Positions 1-7,651 of a DNA stretch of 11,690 nt are shown one piece after another. A program made the translations under genes and the position numbers. Source of the stretch: Planctomycetota bacterium (GTDB lineage: Bacteria; Planctomycetota; Phycisphaerae; WQYP01); assembly GCA_021838985.1 (NCBI GenBank), contig JAKCCC010000022.1:1-11690 (forward strand), in the 5' to 3' direction. The notes below the pieces were generated by a model. That model was not told the origin of the DNA. It saw only the letters and a list, made by a program, of their open reading frames with translations, and ran no database searches. How positions within the stretch are numbered: position 1 is the first letter of the stretch; each line of letters opens with the position of its first letter.

Positions 1-810
1 GCCGGCATAGTGGCGGGTCAGCGCCTGCAAGGCATCGGCCGCGGCTTGACCGGCGCGTGGCCGCACATAAATAGTTTCCAGGATGCCCCGATCGATGGGC
101 AGCAGGTGCGGCACGAACAACAGACGCACCGGTGTGCCAGCCAACCGGGTCAGCGTCTGTTCGATTTCCGGCGCATGGCGATGCGTGCCAATGGCATACG
201 GTTCAAAGGCCTCGTTGCGTTCGGGAAAATGGTGCTGGGGCGCCGGAGTTCGGCCGGCGCCGGAAATCCCGGAGGCGGCATTAATAATGATATCCACCGG
301 CTCGACCACCTGGTCGGCCAGCAGCGGTCCAACCGCCAGGGCCGCGGCGGTAGGGTAGCAGCCGGGATTACTCACCAGCGCCGCCGTCTTGATCTCCGCG
401 GCGAAAAATTCCGGCAGGCCATATATGGCGCGAGCGAGATTACCCGCGTCGGCATGTTTATGCTTGTACCATTTTTCATAGCACGCCGGATCCAGCAGGC
501 GGTAATCGGCGGACAAGTCGATGACACGCACCTTCGCCTCCAGCAGTCGGGGGACATGTTCCATGGCCGCCACGTGGGGCAGACACACCAGGGCCACCTC
601 GGCCGCCGCGGCAATGGCCGCCGGATCAAAGGGCGACACGGGCAGCGGTAAACGCCCCAGCAGTTCCGGAAACAGTGCCGCAATCGGCTGGGCCTGCTGG
701 CGGCTGGCCAGATAAGTAATGCGGGCCGCGGGATGCCGCAGCAGCCAACGAATGCTTTCCAGCGCCGTATAACCGCTGGCGCCGATAATAGCGACGCGTA
801 TTGTTTTCAT
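1..810 (-). CDS. argC: N-acetyl-gamma-glutamyl-phosphate reductase, C-terminus cut by window edge
   Basis: ArgC catalyses the third step of arginine biosynthesis in the cytoplasm: NADPH-dependent reduction of N-acetylglutamyl-phosphate to N-acetylglutamate semialdehyde. I translated the minus strand from the ATG at 810; the frame is open for 270 codons to the window edge, against a family length of about 340-350, so roughly the last 70-80 residues lie outside. Residues 6-16 form the Rossmann nucleotide-binding start (VAIIGASGYTA). The catalytic cysteine is C151 in NPGCYPT. The substrate-site histidine is H212 in HRHAPEI. The FVPHLLPIDRG segment near residue 232-242 is also typical. No strong Shine-Dalgarno is seen, only a G-run just before the ATG. 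The gene follows acs on the same strand after 244 bp and is probably transcribed separately. The identification is firm and follows the common single-domain ArgC pattern. Confidence 0.96.
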   Translation of the reverse strand, partial: MKTIRVAIIGASGYTALESIRWLLRHPAARITYLASRQQAQPIAALFPELLGRLPLPVSPFDPAAIAAAAEVALVCLPHVAAMEHVPRLLEAKVRVIDLSADYRLLDPACYEKWYKHKHADAGNLARAIYGLPEFFAAEIKTAALVSNPGCYPTAAALAVGPLLADQVVEPVDIIINAASGISGAGRTPAPQHHFPERNEAFEPYAIGTHRHAPEIEQTLTRLAGTPVRLLFVPHLLPIDRGILETIYVRPRAGQAAADALQALTRHYAG

Positions 811-1054
811 GTGGCCCCCGCGCACCCGGACCTGGAATTCGTCAACGTACACCCGTTTACGATACCCCGCATGATAGCAAAGTGCGGCGTTGGAAAGAAT
901 GCGGCTGTGAAACCAGGGAGGAACGCGGATGCATCATGGGATCGCCGGCGGCGCTGCGTGGCCCCCTCCCGCCCCCGGTCGAAAATCCGCCTCGGTGGAC
1001 ACAGCCCACAGGGCCGGGACTTGTCCGCTGGCCCGACGGCACGCGGAGCACCCG
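811..1054. other. acs-argC intergenic gap
   Basis: This 244-bp gap lies between acs (upstream) and argC (downstream) on the minus strand. It contains a GC-rich hairpin close to the acs stop codon, annotated separately. Just upstream of argC there is a modest AT-richer patch (about 855-895) holding TATCAT and GTATCGTA on the minus strand, either of which could be a weak -10 element. I found no convincing -35 element. No small gene is convincing here. Confidence 0.5.
1011..1034 (-). terminator. hairpin downstream of acs, possible terminator
   Basis: About 20 nt after the acs stop codon, GGGCC (1011-1015) pairs with GGCCC (1030-1034), and inside it GGAC (1017-1020) can pair with GTCC (1023-1026). 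This gives a compact GC-rich stem. There is no downstream U-tract on the minus strand, so it is not a canonical intrinsic terminator; it may stall polymerase or protect the 3' end. GC-rich DNA yields such stems by chance fairly often. Confidence 0.3.
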
Positions 1055-3034
1055 TTATTCGCGATCCTGGCGCAGCGCCGCCAACACGCTGTAATCTTCC
1101 AGCGTACTGGTGTCGCCAACGGTTTCCTTGCCCGCGGCGATGTCGCGCAGCAGCCGACGCATGATTTTGCCGGAGCGGGTCTTGGGCAGCGCTTCCGTGA
1201 AACGCACCTCATCGGGCCGGGCGATGGCGCCGATTTCCTTGCCCACCCAGGCCTTCAGTTCCTGGCGCAGCGATTCGTCCGGTTCGGCGCCGGCCTTAAG
1301 CGTCACAAACGCCGCCAGCGCCTGGCCCTTAAGCTCATCCGGGCGGCCTACCACCGCGGCTTCGGCCACCTTGGGATGCGCCACCATGGCGCTTTCCACC
1401 TCCATGGTCCCCAGGCGATGCCCGGCCACATTCACCACATCATCCACCCGCCCCATCACCCAGAAGTAACCGTCGGCATCGCGGCGCGCACCGTCGCCGG
1501 TAAAATAGAAAGGTTCAATTTCCCGCCAATATTGCTGCTTAAACCGTTCGTCATCGCCGTACAGCGTGCGCAACATGCTCGGCCAGGGGCGACGAATCAC
1601 CAGGAACCCGCCGACATTGGGCGGCAATTCCCGGCCCTGCCGGTCCACCACGGCTAAGTCCACCCCAAAAAACGGCACCGCGCAACTGCCCGGCTTGGTC
1701 GCCGTGATGCCCGGCAACGGGGTGCACATGATCGAGCCGGTCTCGGTCTGCCACCAGGTGTCCACGATGGGGCAGCGCCGCCCGCCGATGACGCGGTGAT
1801 ACCAGGTCCAGGCTTCGGGATTGATTGGCTCGCCCACCGTGCCCAGCAGCCGCAGGCTCGAAAGATCGTGGCGCTGGGGATACTTTTCACCCCATTTGAC
1901 AAACGCCCGGATCGCCGTCGGGGCGGTGTAGAATACGCTGACGTGGTAGCGTTCGATAAGGTCCCAGAAGCGGTCCATATCGGGAAAATTGGGCGCTCCT
2001 TCGTACAGCAACGTCGTGGCGCCACAGGCCAACGGACCATACACGGTGTAGCTGTGGCCGGTGACCCAGCCGATGTCCGCGGTACACCAATAAACGTCTT
2101 TGTCCTTAAGGTCGAATACGTATTCGCAGGTCAGCAGGGCACCCAGCAGATAGCCGGCCGTGGTATGCACCACACCCTTCGGCTTTCCAGTGGTGCCGCT
2201 GGTGTACAGAATGAACAGCGGATGCTCGGAGTCCAGCGGTTCGGCCGGACAGACATCGGAAACACCGGCCACCAGGTCGTGATACCAGCTGTCGCGCCCG
2301 GCGGTCATGGCCAGGCTCTGCCCCGTCCGGCGCACCACCAGGCAGCGCTGGACGGTGGGCGTTTTGGCCAGAGCTGCATCCACATTCTTCTTAAGCTCCA
2401 CGATTTTTCCGCGCCGCCAGCCGCCATCGGCGGTGATGACGGCCACGGCTTTGGCATCATTGATGCGGTCGGCCAGCGCCTCGGCGGCGAAACCGCCGAA
2501 GACCACCGTGTGCACCGCACCGATGCGGGCGCAGGCCAGCATAGCCACCGCGGCTTCGGGAATCATGGGCATGTAGATGGCCACGCGATCGCCGGTCTTG
2601 ACGCCCTGGGCCTTCAACACATTGGCCATCCGGCACACTTCGCGGTGCAGTTGCCGATAGGTCAGCACTTTGCGGTCGCCCGGTTCTCCTTCCCAGAGCA
2701 GCGCGGGTTTGTCACCGAGGCCATGGTTGATATGTCGGTCCAGGCAGTTATACGAAGCGTTGATCTTCCCGCCCGTGAACCAGCGGGCGAACGGGGGATG
2801 GGACCAATCACACATAACGGTCGGCTTTTCCGACCAGTGCAGGCGATCGGACATCTCACGCCAGAACTGCTCCGGCTGGTCCATGGATTGGCGGTACAAC
2901 CGTTCATATTCCGCCTGGCTCTTCAGGCGGGCGGTGGCGGTAAATTCCGCGGGCGGGGCGAAAATCCGCTGTTCCTGTAAAAGGCTTTCGATAGGGGCGG
3001 TCGCCCTTCCATTTAGCATTGCTGCCGTCGTCAT
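1055..3034 (-). CDS. acs: acetyl-CoA synthetase (acetate--CoA ligase, AMP-forming)
   Basis: Acs activates acetate with ATP to acetyl-AMP and transfers the acetyl group to CoA, feeding acetate into central metabolism. The protein is 659 residues from the ATG at 3034, close to the usual ~650. The N-terminal ACS segment includes [17 protein letters not shown]. The ATP-binding P-loop [11 protein letters not shown] is at residues 277-287, and the WWQTETG motif lining the acetate pocket is at 427-433. The hinge and C-terminal A7/A8 motifs (TGD...[13 protein letters not shown]) are at about 512-540, and the catalytic lysine, acetylated in homologues to switch the enzyme off, is K623 in RSGKIMRR. The start is fixed by a perfect AAGGAGG Shine-Dalgarno 8 nt upstream. 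The frame stays open upstream to 3220, but that extension runs through the promoter and is not Acs-like. A TATAAT promoter lies just upstream. Confidence 0.98.
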   Translation of the reverse strand: MTTAAMLNGRATAPIESLLQEQRIFAPPAEFTATARLKSQAEYERLYRQSMDQPEQFWREMSDRLHWSEKPTVMCDWSHPPFARWFTGGKINASYNCLDRHINHGLGDKPALLWEGEPGDRKVLTYRQLHREVCRMANVLKAQGVKTGDRVAIYMPMIPEAAVAMLACARIGAVHTVVFGGFAAEALADRINDAKAVAVITADGGWRRGKIVELKKNVDAALAKTPTVQRCLVVRRTGQSLAMTAGRDSWYHDLVAGVSDVCPAEPLDSEHPLFILYTSGTTGKPKGVVHTTAGYLLGALLTCEYVFDLKDKDVYWCTADIGWVTGHSYTVYGPLACGATTLLYEGAPNFPDMDRFWDLIERYHVSVFYTAPTAIRAFVKWGEKYPQRHDLSSLRLLGTVGEPINPEAWTWYHRVIGGRRCPIVDTWWQTETGSIMCTPLPGITATKPGSCAVPFFGVDLAVVDRQGRELPPNVGGFLVIRRPWPSMLRTLYGDDERFKQQYWREIEPFYFTGDGARRDADGYFWVMGRVDDVVNVAGHRLGTMEVESAMVAHPKVAEAAVVGRPDELKGQALAAFVTLKAGAEPDESLRQELKAWVGKEIGAIARPDEVRFTEALPKTRSGKIMRRLLRDIAAGKETVGDTSTLEDYSVLAALRQDRE

Positions 3035-3042
3035 GCCGTTTG

Positions 3043-3049
3043 CCTCCTT
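3043..3049 (-). promoter_or_regulatory. Shine-Dalgarno of acs
   Basis: AAGGAGG on the minus strand, separated by 8 nt from the ATG at 3034. It is a full match to the anti-Shine-Dalgarno core and decides the start against the longer open frame reaching 3220. Confidence 0.9.
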
Positions 3050-3085
3050 GAAGCCCGAAGACCAACTTTGATCCCAATCCCATTT

Positions 3086-3113
3086 ATTATACGCGGCTGC
3101 AGCGCTTAATCCA
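3086..3113 (-). promoter_or_regulatory. predicted sigma-70-type promoter of acs
   Basis: On the minus strand a perfect TATAAT (-10) occupies 3086-3091 inside GTATAATA. A weak -35 (TGGATT, 3108-3113) lies 16 bp upstream. Transcription would start near 3079, giving a leader of roughly 45 nt. The -10 is convincing and the -35 is not, so an activator may be needed; that last point is inference. Confidence 0.6.
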
Positions 3114-3181
3114 TCAGGGCCGTCTTGGAAATCGCGGGCTTCACCTGCAGAACCCGAGGACCTGGCGCGGGATAGTGGAAC

Positions 3182-3270
3182 GAACCACGAATGCACGCGA
3201 ATGCGCGCTAAGGGAGCCAACGGTACTGGAAATCCGCTTATTCGCGTATATTCGCGTTCCTTAGCGGTTC
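3182..3270. repeat. imperfect inverted repeat with 10-bp phased ACGCGAAT units
   Basis: The 21-nt arms at 3182-3202 and 3250-3270 are inverted copies matching at 17 of 21 positions; both arms, read inwards, begin GAACC and end ACGCGAAT. Inside each arm the core recurs with a 10-bp period: CGAATGCACG then CGAATGCGCG on the left, and ATTCGCGTAT then ATTCGCGTTC on the right. The 47-nt centre contains the rest of the right-hand units and unrelated sequence. I recall similar 'ACGAAT/ACGCGAAT' intergenic repeats from Verrucomicrobia and Planctomycetes genomes; that is memory, not a search. Its role is unknown: hairpin RNA, protein-binding array or selfish palindromic element are all possible. Confidence 0.6.
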
Positions 3271-3670
3271 AGAATCGGTTTAAACATTATGGCACGCAAC
3301 GTGGGACCCGGTGCCAACCAAGGCCACGTCACGCCCCAGTTGATGCCCTTGGTCACACCGGCGGAGACGGCGCCTGCGAAGAACGGCTGGGTACTGGATC
3401 GGGAACTTGATCTTCATAGAAGCCCAGGAAACGCGAGCGATCGGTCCTGGCCGCCGGTGGGGCATAGACCTTCACCTGGTTCCTGGGAGTGGGATCGCAC
3501 GACCGGACAGGGGCGCAAGGCTGTGAGACCACGAAAATCTTGCAAAAGGCCGCCACGGCGTAAGCTCCACGTTAACCACCCTGGATGTAGCCATTTGCGA
3601 CCTCCCTGCCGCGACATAACATTATCGGTACAAGCCGCCGACAAGCTTGAGAAAAAATTTCGCAATTTCG

Positions 3671-3688
3671 CAATACTGGCCCGTATTG
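3671..3688. promoter_or_regulatory. inverted repeat CAATAC-N6-GTATTG, candidate operator
   Basis: Perfect 6-bp arms (3671-3676 and 3683-3688) are separated by tggccc, a size typical of dimeric repressor sites. The right arm overlaps a weak -35-like TTGTCG (3686-3691) that is followed after 16 bp by TATATC (3708-3713), so binding here could block a second, upstream promoter of the GH4 gene. Function is inferred from position only. Confidence 0.35.
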
Positions 3689-3781
3689 TCGCATGACTGC
3701 GGAACTATATATCGGACGACGCCTACTGGTCCGCCATTGCCTAAACAATGATCGTGAAACGACTTGGTGCGATCGGCCTGG

Positions 3782-3810
3782 ATGGCAGGGCGAGGCGGCA
3801 GGAGTATAAT
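3782..3810 (+). promoter_or_regulatory. predicted promoter of the GH4 glycosidase gene
   Basis: TATAAT at 3805-3810 lies inside GTATAATA, with ATGGCA (4 of 6 matches to TTGACA) 17 bp upstream at 3782-3787. The start of transcription would fall near 3817, giving a leader of about 28 nt that includes the GGAG ribosome site at 3831-3834. Confidence 0.6.
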
Positions 3811-3844
3811 ACCGACTTGGTTTTGTTCCCGGAGATGAACCGAC

Positions 3845-5239
3845 ATGATCAAGGTGGCGATGATTGGAGCGGGCAGTGTGGTGTTTTCCCGCAATCTTAC
3901 CGGCGACATCTTAAGTTTTCCCGAGTTCAAAAACGCCTGCTTCAGCTACATGGACATCAATCCGGACCGCTTGGCGGTCGGCGCCGCCCTGTGCCGGAAA
4001 ATCGCCCGCGCCCTGGATGCGCACCCGACCATCGAGGCCACGCCCGATCGTCGCCAGGCCCTGCGCGGCGCGGATTTCGTGATTAATATGGTGCAGATCG
4101 GGGGATTCGACAGCACCCTGGTGGATTTCGAAATCCCCCGCAAATATGGCCTGAACTTCACCATCGCCGACACCACCGGCCCGGGCGGACTGTTCCGCGC
4201 TTTGCGCACCTATCCGTTGCTGGTGGAATTAGGCCGAGACATGATGGAACTGTGCCCGAACGCCCTGCTGATCAATTACTCCAATCCCATGAGCATGAAT
4301 ATGCAGACGCTCGCCCGCACCAGCGCCGTCCGGGCGGTGGGATTCTGCCACAGCGTACAGGGCACCTTCGAGCAGTTGATGGGCTACCTGGGCGAAAAGC
4401 CGGACCAGGTTTCTTTCCTCTGCGCCGGCATCAACCATATGGCGTTTTACCTGGAGCTGCGCCGAGGCCAGGAAAACCTGTATCCGCGCCTGTTCCGGGC
4501 CATGGAAGACCCGAAGATTTACAACACCAACCGGGTCCGGTTCGAACTGATGCGCCGGTTGGGCTATTTCGTCACGGAATCCAGCGAGCATAGCGCTGAA
4601 TACGTGCCCTATTTTATTCCCCACGGCCCGGAAATGGTGAAGCGCTTTGCCATCCCGATTGATGAATATCTGAAACGCTGCGATGAGGCCGAAAAAGAAT
4701 TTGACCGCCGCCGCACGGAAGCGCAATCCGATGCGCCTCTGGCCCATCAGCGCAGCCACGAATACGGTTCCAGCGTGATGCATTCCATGGCCACCGGAGA
4801 ACCGCGCGTGGTTTATGGCAATATGCCCAACCGTGGCGCGATCAGCAATCTGGCCGCCGACGCCATCGCCGAGGCGCCCACCCTGGTCGATCGCGGCGGC
4901 TTGCGCTTCACGACTGTCGGGGAGCTGCCACCGCAACTGATTGCCTACATCCAGCCGCATGTCAGCCAGCACGAATTGTTCATCCGCGCGGCGCTGGAAG
5001 GGCGGCGCGATTATCTGTATCAGGCGGCGATGTTTGATCCCCTCACCGCCGCCACCTTGCCCCTGGATAAAATCGTGGAAATGTGCGACGAGTTGATCGC
5101 CGCGCATGGCAAGCTGCTGCCGCCGCTGCAAAAGAAGACGCTGGTTCCCGGCAGCGGCAAGACCTTTCAGCCGCCGACCGCGGCCCGTCTGCGGGCTGGT
5201 TATGCCAAGATGGCGGCCGCGAAAAACGCCGCCGCCTGA
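3845..5239 (+). CDS. melA: glycoside hydrolase family 4, probable alpha-galactosidase
   Basis: GH4 enzymes cleave glycosides by an NAD+-dependent oxidation/elimination route that needs a divalent metal, usually Mn2+. The 464-residue product fits the family. The NAD-binding Rossmann start GAGSVVF is at residues 8-14 and NYSNPM at 144-149. The metal-binding cysteine lies in GFCHSVQ (C168) and the partner histidine in AGINH (H198). The tetrad CHSV at 168-171 is the variant known from alpha-galactosidases, as opposed to CHEV (alpha-glucosidase), CHGx (alpha-glucuronidase) or CDMP and CN(V/I)P (phospho-glycosidases). The start is ATG 3845 with GGAG 10 nt upstream and a TATAAT promoter. mqnA follows 41 bp downstream on the same strand and may be co-transcribed. 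No sugar transporter or phosphotransferase gene is adjacent. The family is certain; the exact substrate is inferred from the tetrad. Confidence 0.93.
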   Translation: MIKVAMIGAGSVVFSRNLTGDILSFPEFKNACFSYMDINPDRLAVGAALCRKIARALDAHPTIEATPDRRQALRGADFVINMVQIGGFDSTLVDFEIPRKYGLNFTIADTTGPGGLFRALRTYPLLVELGRDMMELCPNALLINYSNPMSMNMQTLARTSAVRAVGFCHSVQGTFEQLMGYLGEKPDQVSFLCAGINHMAFYLELRRGQENLYPRLFRAMEDPKIYNTNRVRFELMRRLGYFVTESSEHSAEYVPYFIPHGPEMVKRFAIPIDEYLKRCDEAEKEFDRRRTEAQSDAPLAHQRSHEYGSSVMHSMATGEPRVVYGNMPNRGAISNLAADAIAEAPTLVDRGGLRFTTVGELPPQLIAYIQPHVSQHELFIRAALEGRRDYLYQAAMFDPLTAATLPLDKIVEMCDELIAAHGKLLPPLQKKTLVPGSGKTFQPPTAARLRAGYAKMAAAKNAAA

Positions 5240-5280
5240 TGCGTTCAACGCGCCGTTAAGGGTGCGCGGCGTGGTGAACC

Positions 5281-6276
5281 ATGAGCGCTGCAGAGAAAAC
5301 AATTAGCTGGCTCCACAACCCCGACGCGCTGGCGCCCGCGCCGGCGGGCGCCAAACGCATTGGCTGCGTTTCCTACCTCAACGCCAGGCCGCTGATTGAG
5401 CCGATTCTTGCCCGCCGGGACGTGGAAGTGGCTTTCGCCGTGCCGGCGCAACTGCTCCCCTTGCTCAATGCCGGCACCGTGACTGCGGGGCTGCTGCCCA
5501 TTGTGGATTATCAAACCAGCCCGGCCGAGCTGGTGCTGGTCCCCGCCGGAGTGATCAGCTCCGATGGGCCGACGTTGACGGTGCGCATTTTCTCCCGGGT
5601 TCCGCCGGAGCAGATCACGCGGCTTCATGCCGACACCGACAGCCACACCAGCGTGATTTTGGCGCAACTGATCTTGCGGCGGCGCTATCGGCAGTGGCCG
5701 CAAATCGTGCCGTTGAAAGGCTATCGTGGCACGGCCCGGCCGGGAAGACAACCCAAGAACCTACCGATCGCCCAGCTGAACACGGATGTTGGTCCCGACC
5801 CGTCGGGGCGCGCCGGGCTGAACTCCGGCCAACCTAAACCGCGGTTAACGGTTACGGGGACCGGAGCGGATGCGCCGATGGCGCTGCTGTTGATCGGGGA
5901 CAAGGTGGTCAATGCCGCCCCGGACCGGGCGGTGTACCGCTGGCAACTGGACCTGGGCGAACAGTGGAAGCAGCTGACCCGTTTACCGTTCGTATTCGCC
6001 ATGTGGATGATGCGCGCCGCGTCGCCCGATGTGGAACTGGGGCGCCTTCTGGCCGAGGCGCGGCGGCAGGGCCAGCAAATGGTTGAGCCGTTGGTGGCGC
6101 GCTACGCACCCGCCTGCCGCTGGCCGACGGATTTGGCGCGGCGCTATTTCACCGAATATCTGCAATACGAGGTTACGCCGTGCTGCCGGTCCGCCGTCGA
6201 ACTATTCTTCCGCCTGGCCGATGAAGAGGGTTTATTGCCGCTGCGGCGGTCCGTCCAATATCTAGAGCTGGCTTAG
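5281..6276 (+). CDS. mqnA: chorismate dehydratase MqnA (futalosine menaquinone pathway)
   Basis: MqnA dehydrates chorismate to 3-[(1-carboxyvinyl)oxy]benzoate, the first committed step of the futalosine route to menaquinone. The fold resembles periplasmic binding proteins but works in the cytoplasm. Family signatures seen are GCVSYLNARPL (residues 28-38), the VPAQLLPLLNAG helix (54-65), SSDGPTLTVRIFSRVP (93-108) and LPFVFAMW (235-242). At 331 residues it is longer than the usual ~270-290, because of a 25-residue N-terminal extension and a Gly/Pro/Arg-rich insertion at about residues 147-196 just before LLLIGD. ATG 5281 is the first start after an in-frame TGA at 5275-5277, so the N-terminus is well fixed although the ribosome site is weak. 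It follows the GH4 gene by 41 bp and converges on the desaturase gene with 7 bp between stop codons. Other mqn genes are not in the window. Confidence 0.9.
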   Translation: MSAAEKTISWLHNPDALAPAPAGAKRIGCVSYLNARPLIEPILARRDVEVAFAVPAQLLPLLNAGTVTAGLLPIVDYQTSPAELVLVPAGVISSDGPTLTVRIFSRVPPEQITRLHADTDSHTSVILAQLILRRRYRQWPQIVPLKGYRGTARPGRQPKNLPIAQLNTDVGPDPSGRAGLNSGQPKPRLTVTGTGADAPMALLLIGDKVVNAAPDRAVYRWQLDLGEQWKQLTRLPFVFAMWMMRAASPDVELGRLLAEARRQGQQMVEPLVARYAPACRWPTDLARRYFTEYLQYEVTPCCRSAVELFFRLADEEGLLPLRRSVQYLELA

Positions 6277-6283
6277 CCGGTCT

Positions 6284-7405
6284 TTATGCCACCATCGCCT
6301 CACGCTGCAGAATTTCATCGGAGGTCCGCTCGCCCGGCGCTGGGGGCAACGGGGGAATGTAGACATAGGTCGGGTCGGCCATCTGTTTTCGGTGGACCTC
6401 CAGGAGGTGTTTCCACGTCGCCCAAAGTCCGTGCGGCGCCGGAGGCAAATCCGCTGCTATCAGCCGGCGCAACTGCGGAAGTTTGTGGAAGGGCACCGCC
6501 GGAAACATGTGATGTTCAATGTGATACTGCATGTTCCAGTAGAAAAAGGCGGGCAGCCAGGAACAGGTATAGGTGCGGCAGCAGAGCCGGAAATCCGGCA
6601 CATTCGGCGCCAGGCCGAAGTGTTGTGGACTGCCGCACAGGAAACCCAGCCAACTGCAATACTGCGTCCCGATGGTGAAGACCACAATCAGAAACCAGTG
6701 GCCGGTGAGGATAAAGGTCGCCGCCAGCAGGGCGTGGCCGATCAGCACGAAACGCGCCCAGTTGCGGTGCCGACGCCGCAACTCCCGATCCGTTTCGGGC
6801 AGGATAAATTGGTGCCAGGGATCGTCGATGCGCCCGGTGGCGTATTTGAAATATTGCGTCCAGAGCCGCCAGGTATTAACCGGGTTCCAGGCGATCAGAC
6901 CCAGCCAGAATTGCCAATCTTTAAAACTGAACTTCTGCGGCAATACGACTTCGCCGTCATAATCCTTGTGCACGGTGAGGCGGTGATGTTTCGCATGGCT
7001 GGGGCGAAACCAGAGGTAGTCGCTCCAACTGATGAAGGAGTACACCCTCAGGAACAATTCGTTCCAGAACGGTGTTTTAAAGGGCGTTTTATGCACCAGT
7101 TCGTGGACCGCCACCAGCCCCATGAAAGGCCCGCCGGTGCCGTGGATGCAGAGGGCGACCAGCAGCAGCGGCACCGCCCAGTACCAGTTGTCGGCGTGGA
7201 TGTTCGTGTAGGCCAGATACGCCAACGTGCCGGTAAAGGCGAACAGGCCAAGCTGTAGAAATACCTGCCGGAAGCCGGCAAAATCGCTCCGCTGCATGAG
7301 CTGGTTCAGGGCCTGCTTGTCGACGCGGCAGCGATACCAGCTGATTCGGGCGTCGCTGCGGAATGGGGCGGCCGCGGGTACCGCGGTCGTTTCGGTGGTG
7401 GCCAT
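6284..7405 (-). CDS. membrane fatty-acid desaturase family protein
   Basis: This is an integral-membrane di-iron oxygenase of the fatty-acid desaturase superfamily (PF00487 type), expected to introduce a double bond or hydroxyl into a lipid. All three histidine boxes are present: HELVH (residues 101-105), HAKHH (137-141) and HIEHH (295-299). The context WNMQYHIEHHMFPAVPFHKLP is characteristic. Hydrophobic segments at about 48-68, 76-100 and 218-247 fit a four-helix membrane core. The start is ATG 7405 (373 residues), with GGAG 8 nt upstream. The open frame continues to 7648, but that part is Arg/Pro-rich, unlike the family, and runs across the divergent promoter region. Substrate and position of desaturation cannot be told from sequence. 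The gene is divergent from an AraC-type regulator, which may control it. Confidence 0.9.
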   Translation of the reverse strand: MATTETTAVPAAAPFRSDARISWYRCRVDKQALNQLMQRSDFAGFRQVFLQLGLFAFTGTLAYLAYTNIHADNWYWAVPLLLVALCIHGTGGPFMGLVAVHELVHKTPFKTPFWNELFLRVYSFISWSDYLWFRPSHAKHHRLTVHKDYDGEVVLPQKFSFKDWQFWLGLIAWNPVNTWRLWTQYFKYATGRIDDPWHQFILPETDRELRRRHRNWARFVLIGHALLAATFILTGHWFLIVVFTIGTQYCSWLGFLCGSPQHFGLAPNVPDFRLCCRTYTCSWLPAFFYWNMQYHIEHHMFPAVPFHKLPQLRRLIAADLPPAPHGLWATWKHLLEVHRKQMADPTYVYIPPLPPAPGERTSDEILQREAMVA

Positions 7406-7651
7406 GGGCTTTGCTCCAGGGCGCTGCGGCCGCCGCCCGGATGGGGTCGTGCGGTGTCGGGTCGCTCGGCGCACAGCTTCATGCTCAATTATTCTCCGCC
7501 CCGGCCTTGAATCCATGGCTGATCTTCGCAATAATTTATCTATAATTCGCGCCGCGCTCCCAGCCGTCGGTGCGCCTCGGCGGGCGCGGGTGGCCGGTTT
7601 GGGCGGGTGCGGCGGCGTTGCGCACTCCGCCGCGCCCAACGAGGTCAAGCC
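7406..7651. promoter_or_regulatory. shared control region between desaturase and AraC-type regulator genes
   Basis: The 246-bp divergent region has an AT-rich core at 7486-7546 in otherwise GC-rich DNA. On the plus strand TTGAAT (7507-7512) and AATAAT (7530-7535) are spaced by 17 bp, and a second -10-like TATAAT lies at 7541-7546; both point toward the regulator gene. Two related nonamers, CAATTATTC (7486-7494) and CAATAATTT (7529-7537), could be regulator sites. No good minus-strand promoter stands out, but TATAGAT and AATAATT on that strand are candidates. All assignments are predictions. Confidence 0.4.
7641..7645 (+). promoter_or_regulatory. Shine-Dalgarno favouring a TTG start for the AraC-type regulator
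   Basis: GAGGT ends 6 nt before TTG 7652. No comparable site precedes the GTG at 7607, and no in-frame ATG occurs before the cupin domain, so a TTG start is the best reading. Confidence 0.55.

Larger units (their letters stand above)
3035..3844. other. 810-bp intergenic region between divergent acs and GH4 gene
   Basis: This gap is unusually long for the window. It holds the acs promoter (about 3085-3113), a 10-bp-phased inverted repeat (3182-3270) and a stretch of protein-like but frame-shifted reading frames on the minus strand (3261-3556). Further right are a tandem octamer ATTTCGCA (3657-3672), an 18-bp inverted repeat (3671-3688) and the GH4 promoter (3782-3810). None of the open frames in either direction has both a good start signal and a recognisable product, so no intact gene is called. 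Confidence 0.6.

Noticed and set aside
1796..2980. 394-codon open frame on the plus strand
   Set aside because: It lies fully antisense to acs, whose motifs and ribosome site are clear. Its His/Gly/Gln-rich translation is typical of a shadow frame opposite a GC-rich gene.
3035..3220. N-terminal extension of acs to an upstream start at 3220
   Set aside because: The extension spans the TATAAT promoter and part of the phased repeat and is unlike Acs. The AAGGAGG site selects ATG 3034.
3289..3696. 135-codon plus-strand frame in the acs-GH4 gap
   Set aside because: No ribosome site, low protein-like character, and no domain. The opposite strand reads slightly more like protein.
4229..5302. 357-codon open frame on the minus strand
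   Set aside because: It is antisense to the GH4 gene and part of mqnA, with no ribosome site or recognisable domain.
6392..7258. 288-codon open frame on the plus strand
   Set aside because: It is antisense to the desaturase gene, which has all three histidine boxes; the plus reading has no family features.
7406..7648. 81-residue N-terminal extension of the desaturase
   Set aside because: It is Arg/Pro-rich, unlike the family, and overlaps the divergent regulator's promoter and start. ATG 7405 has GGAG at good spacing.
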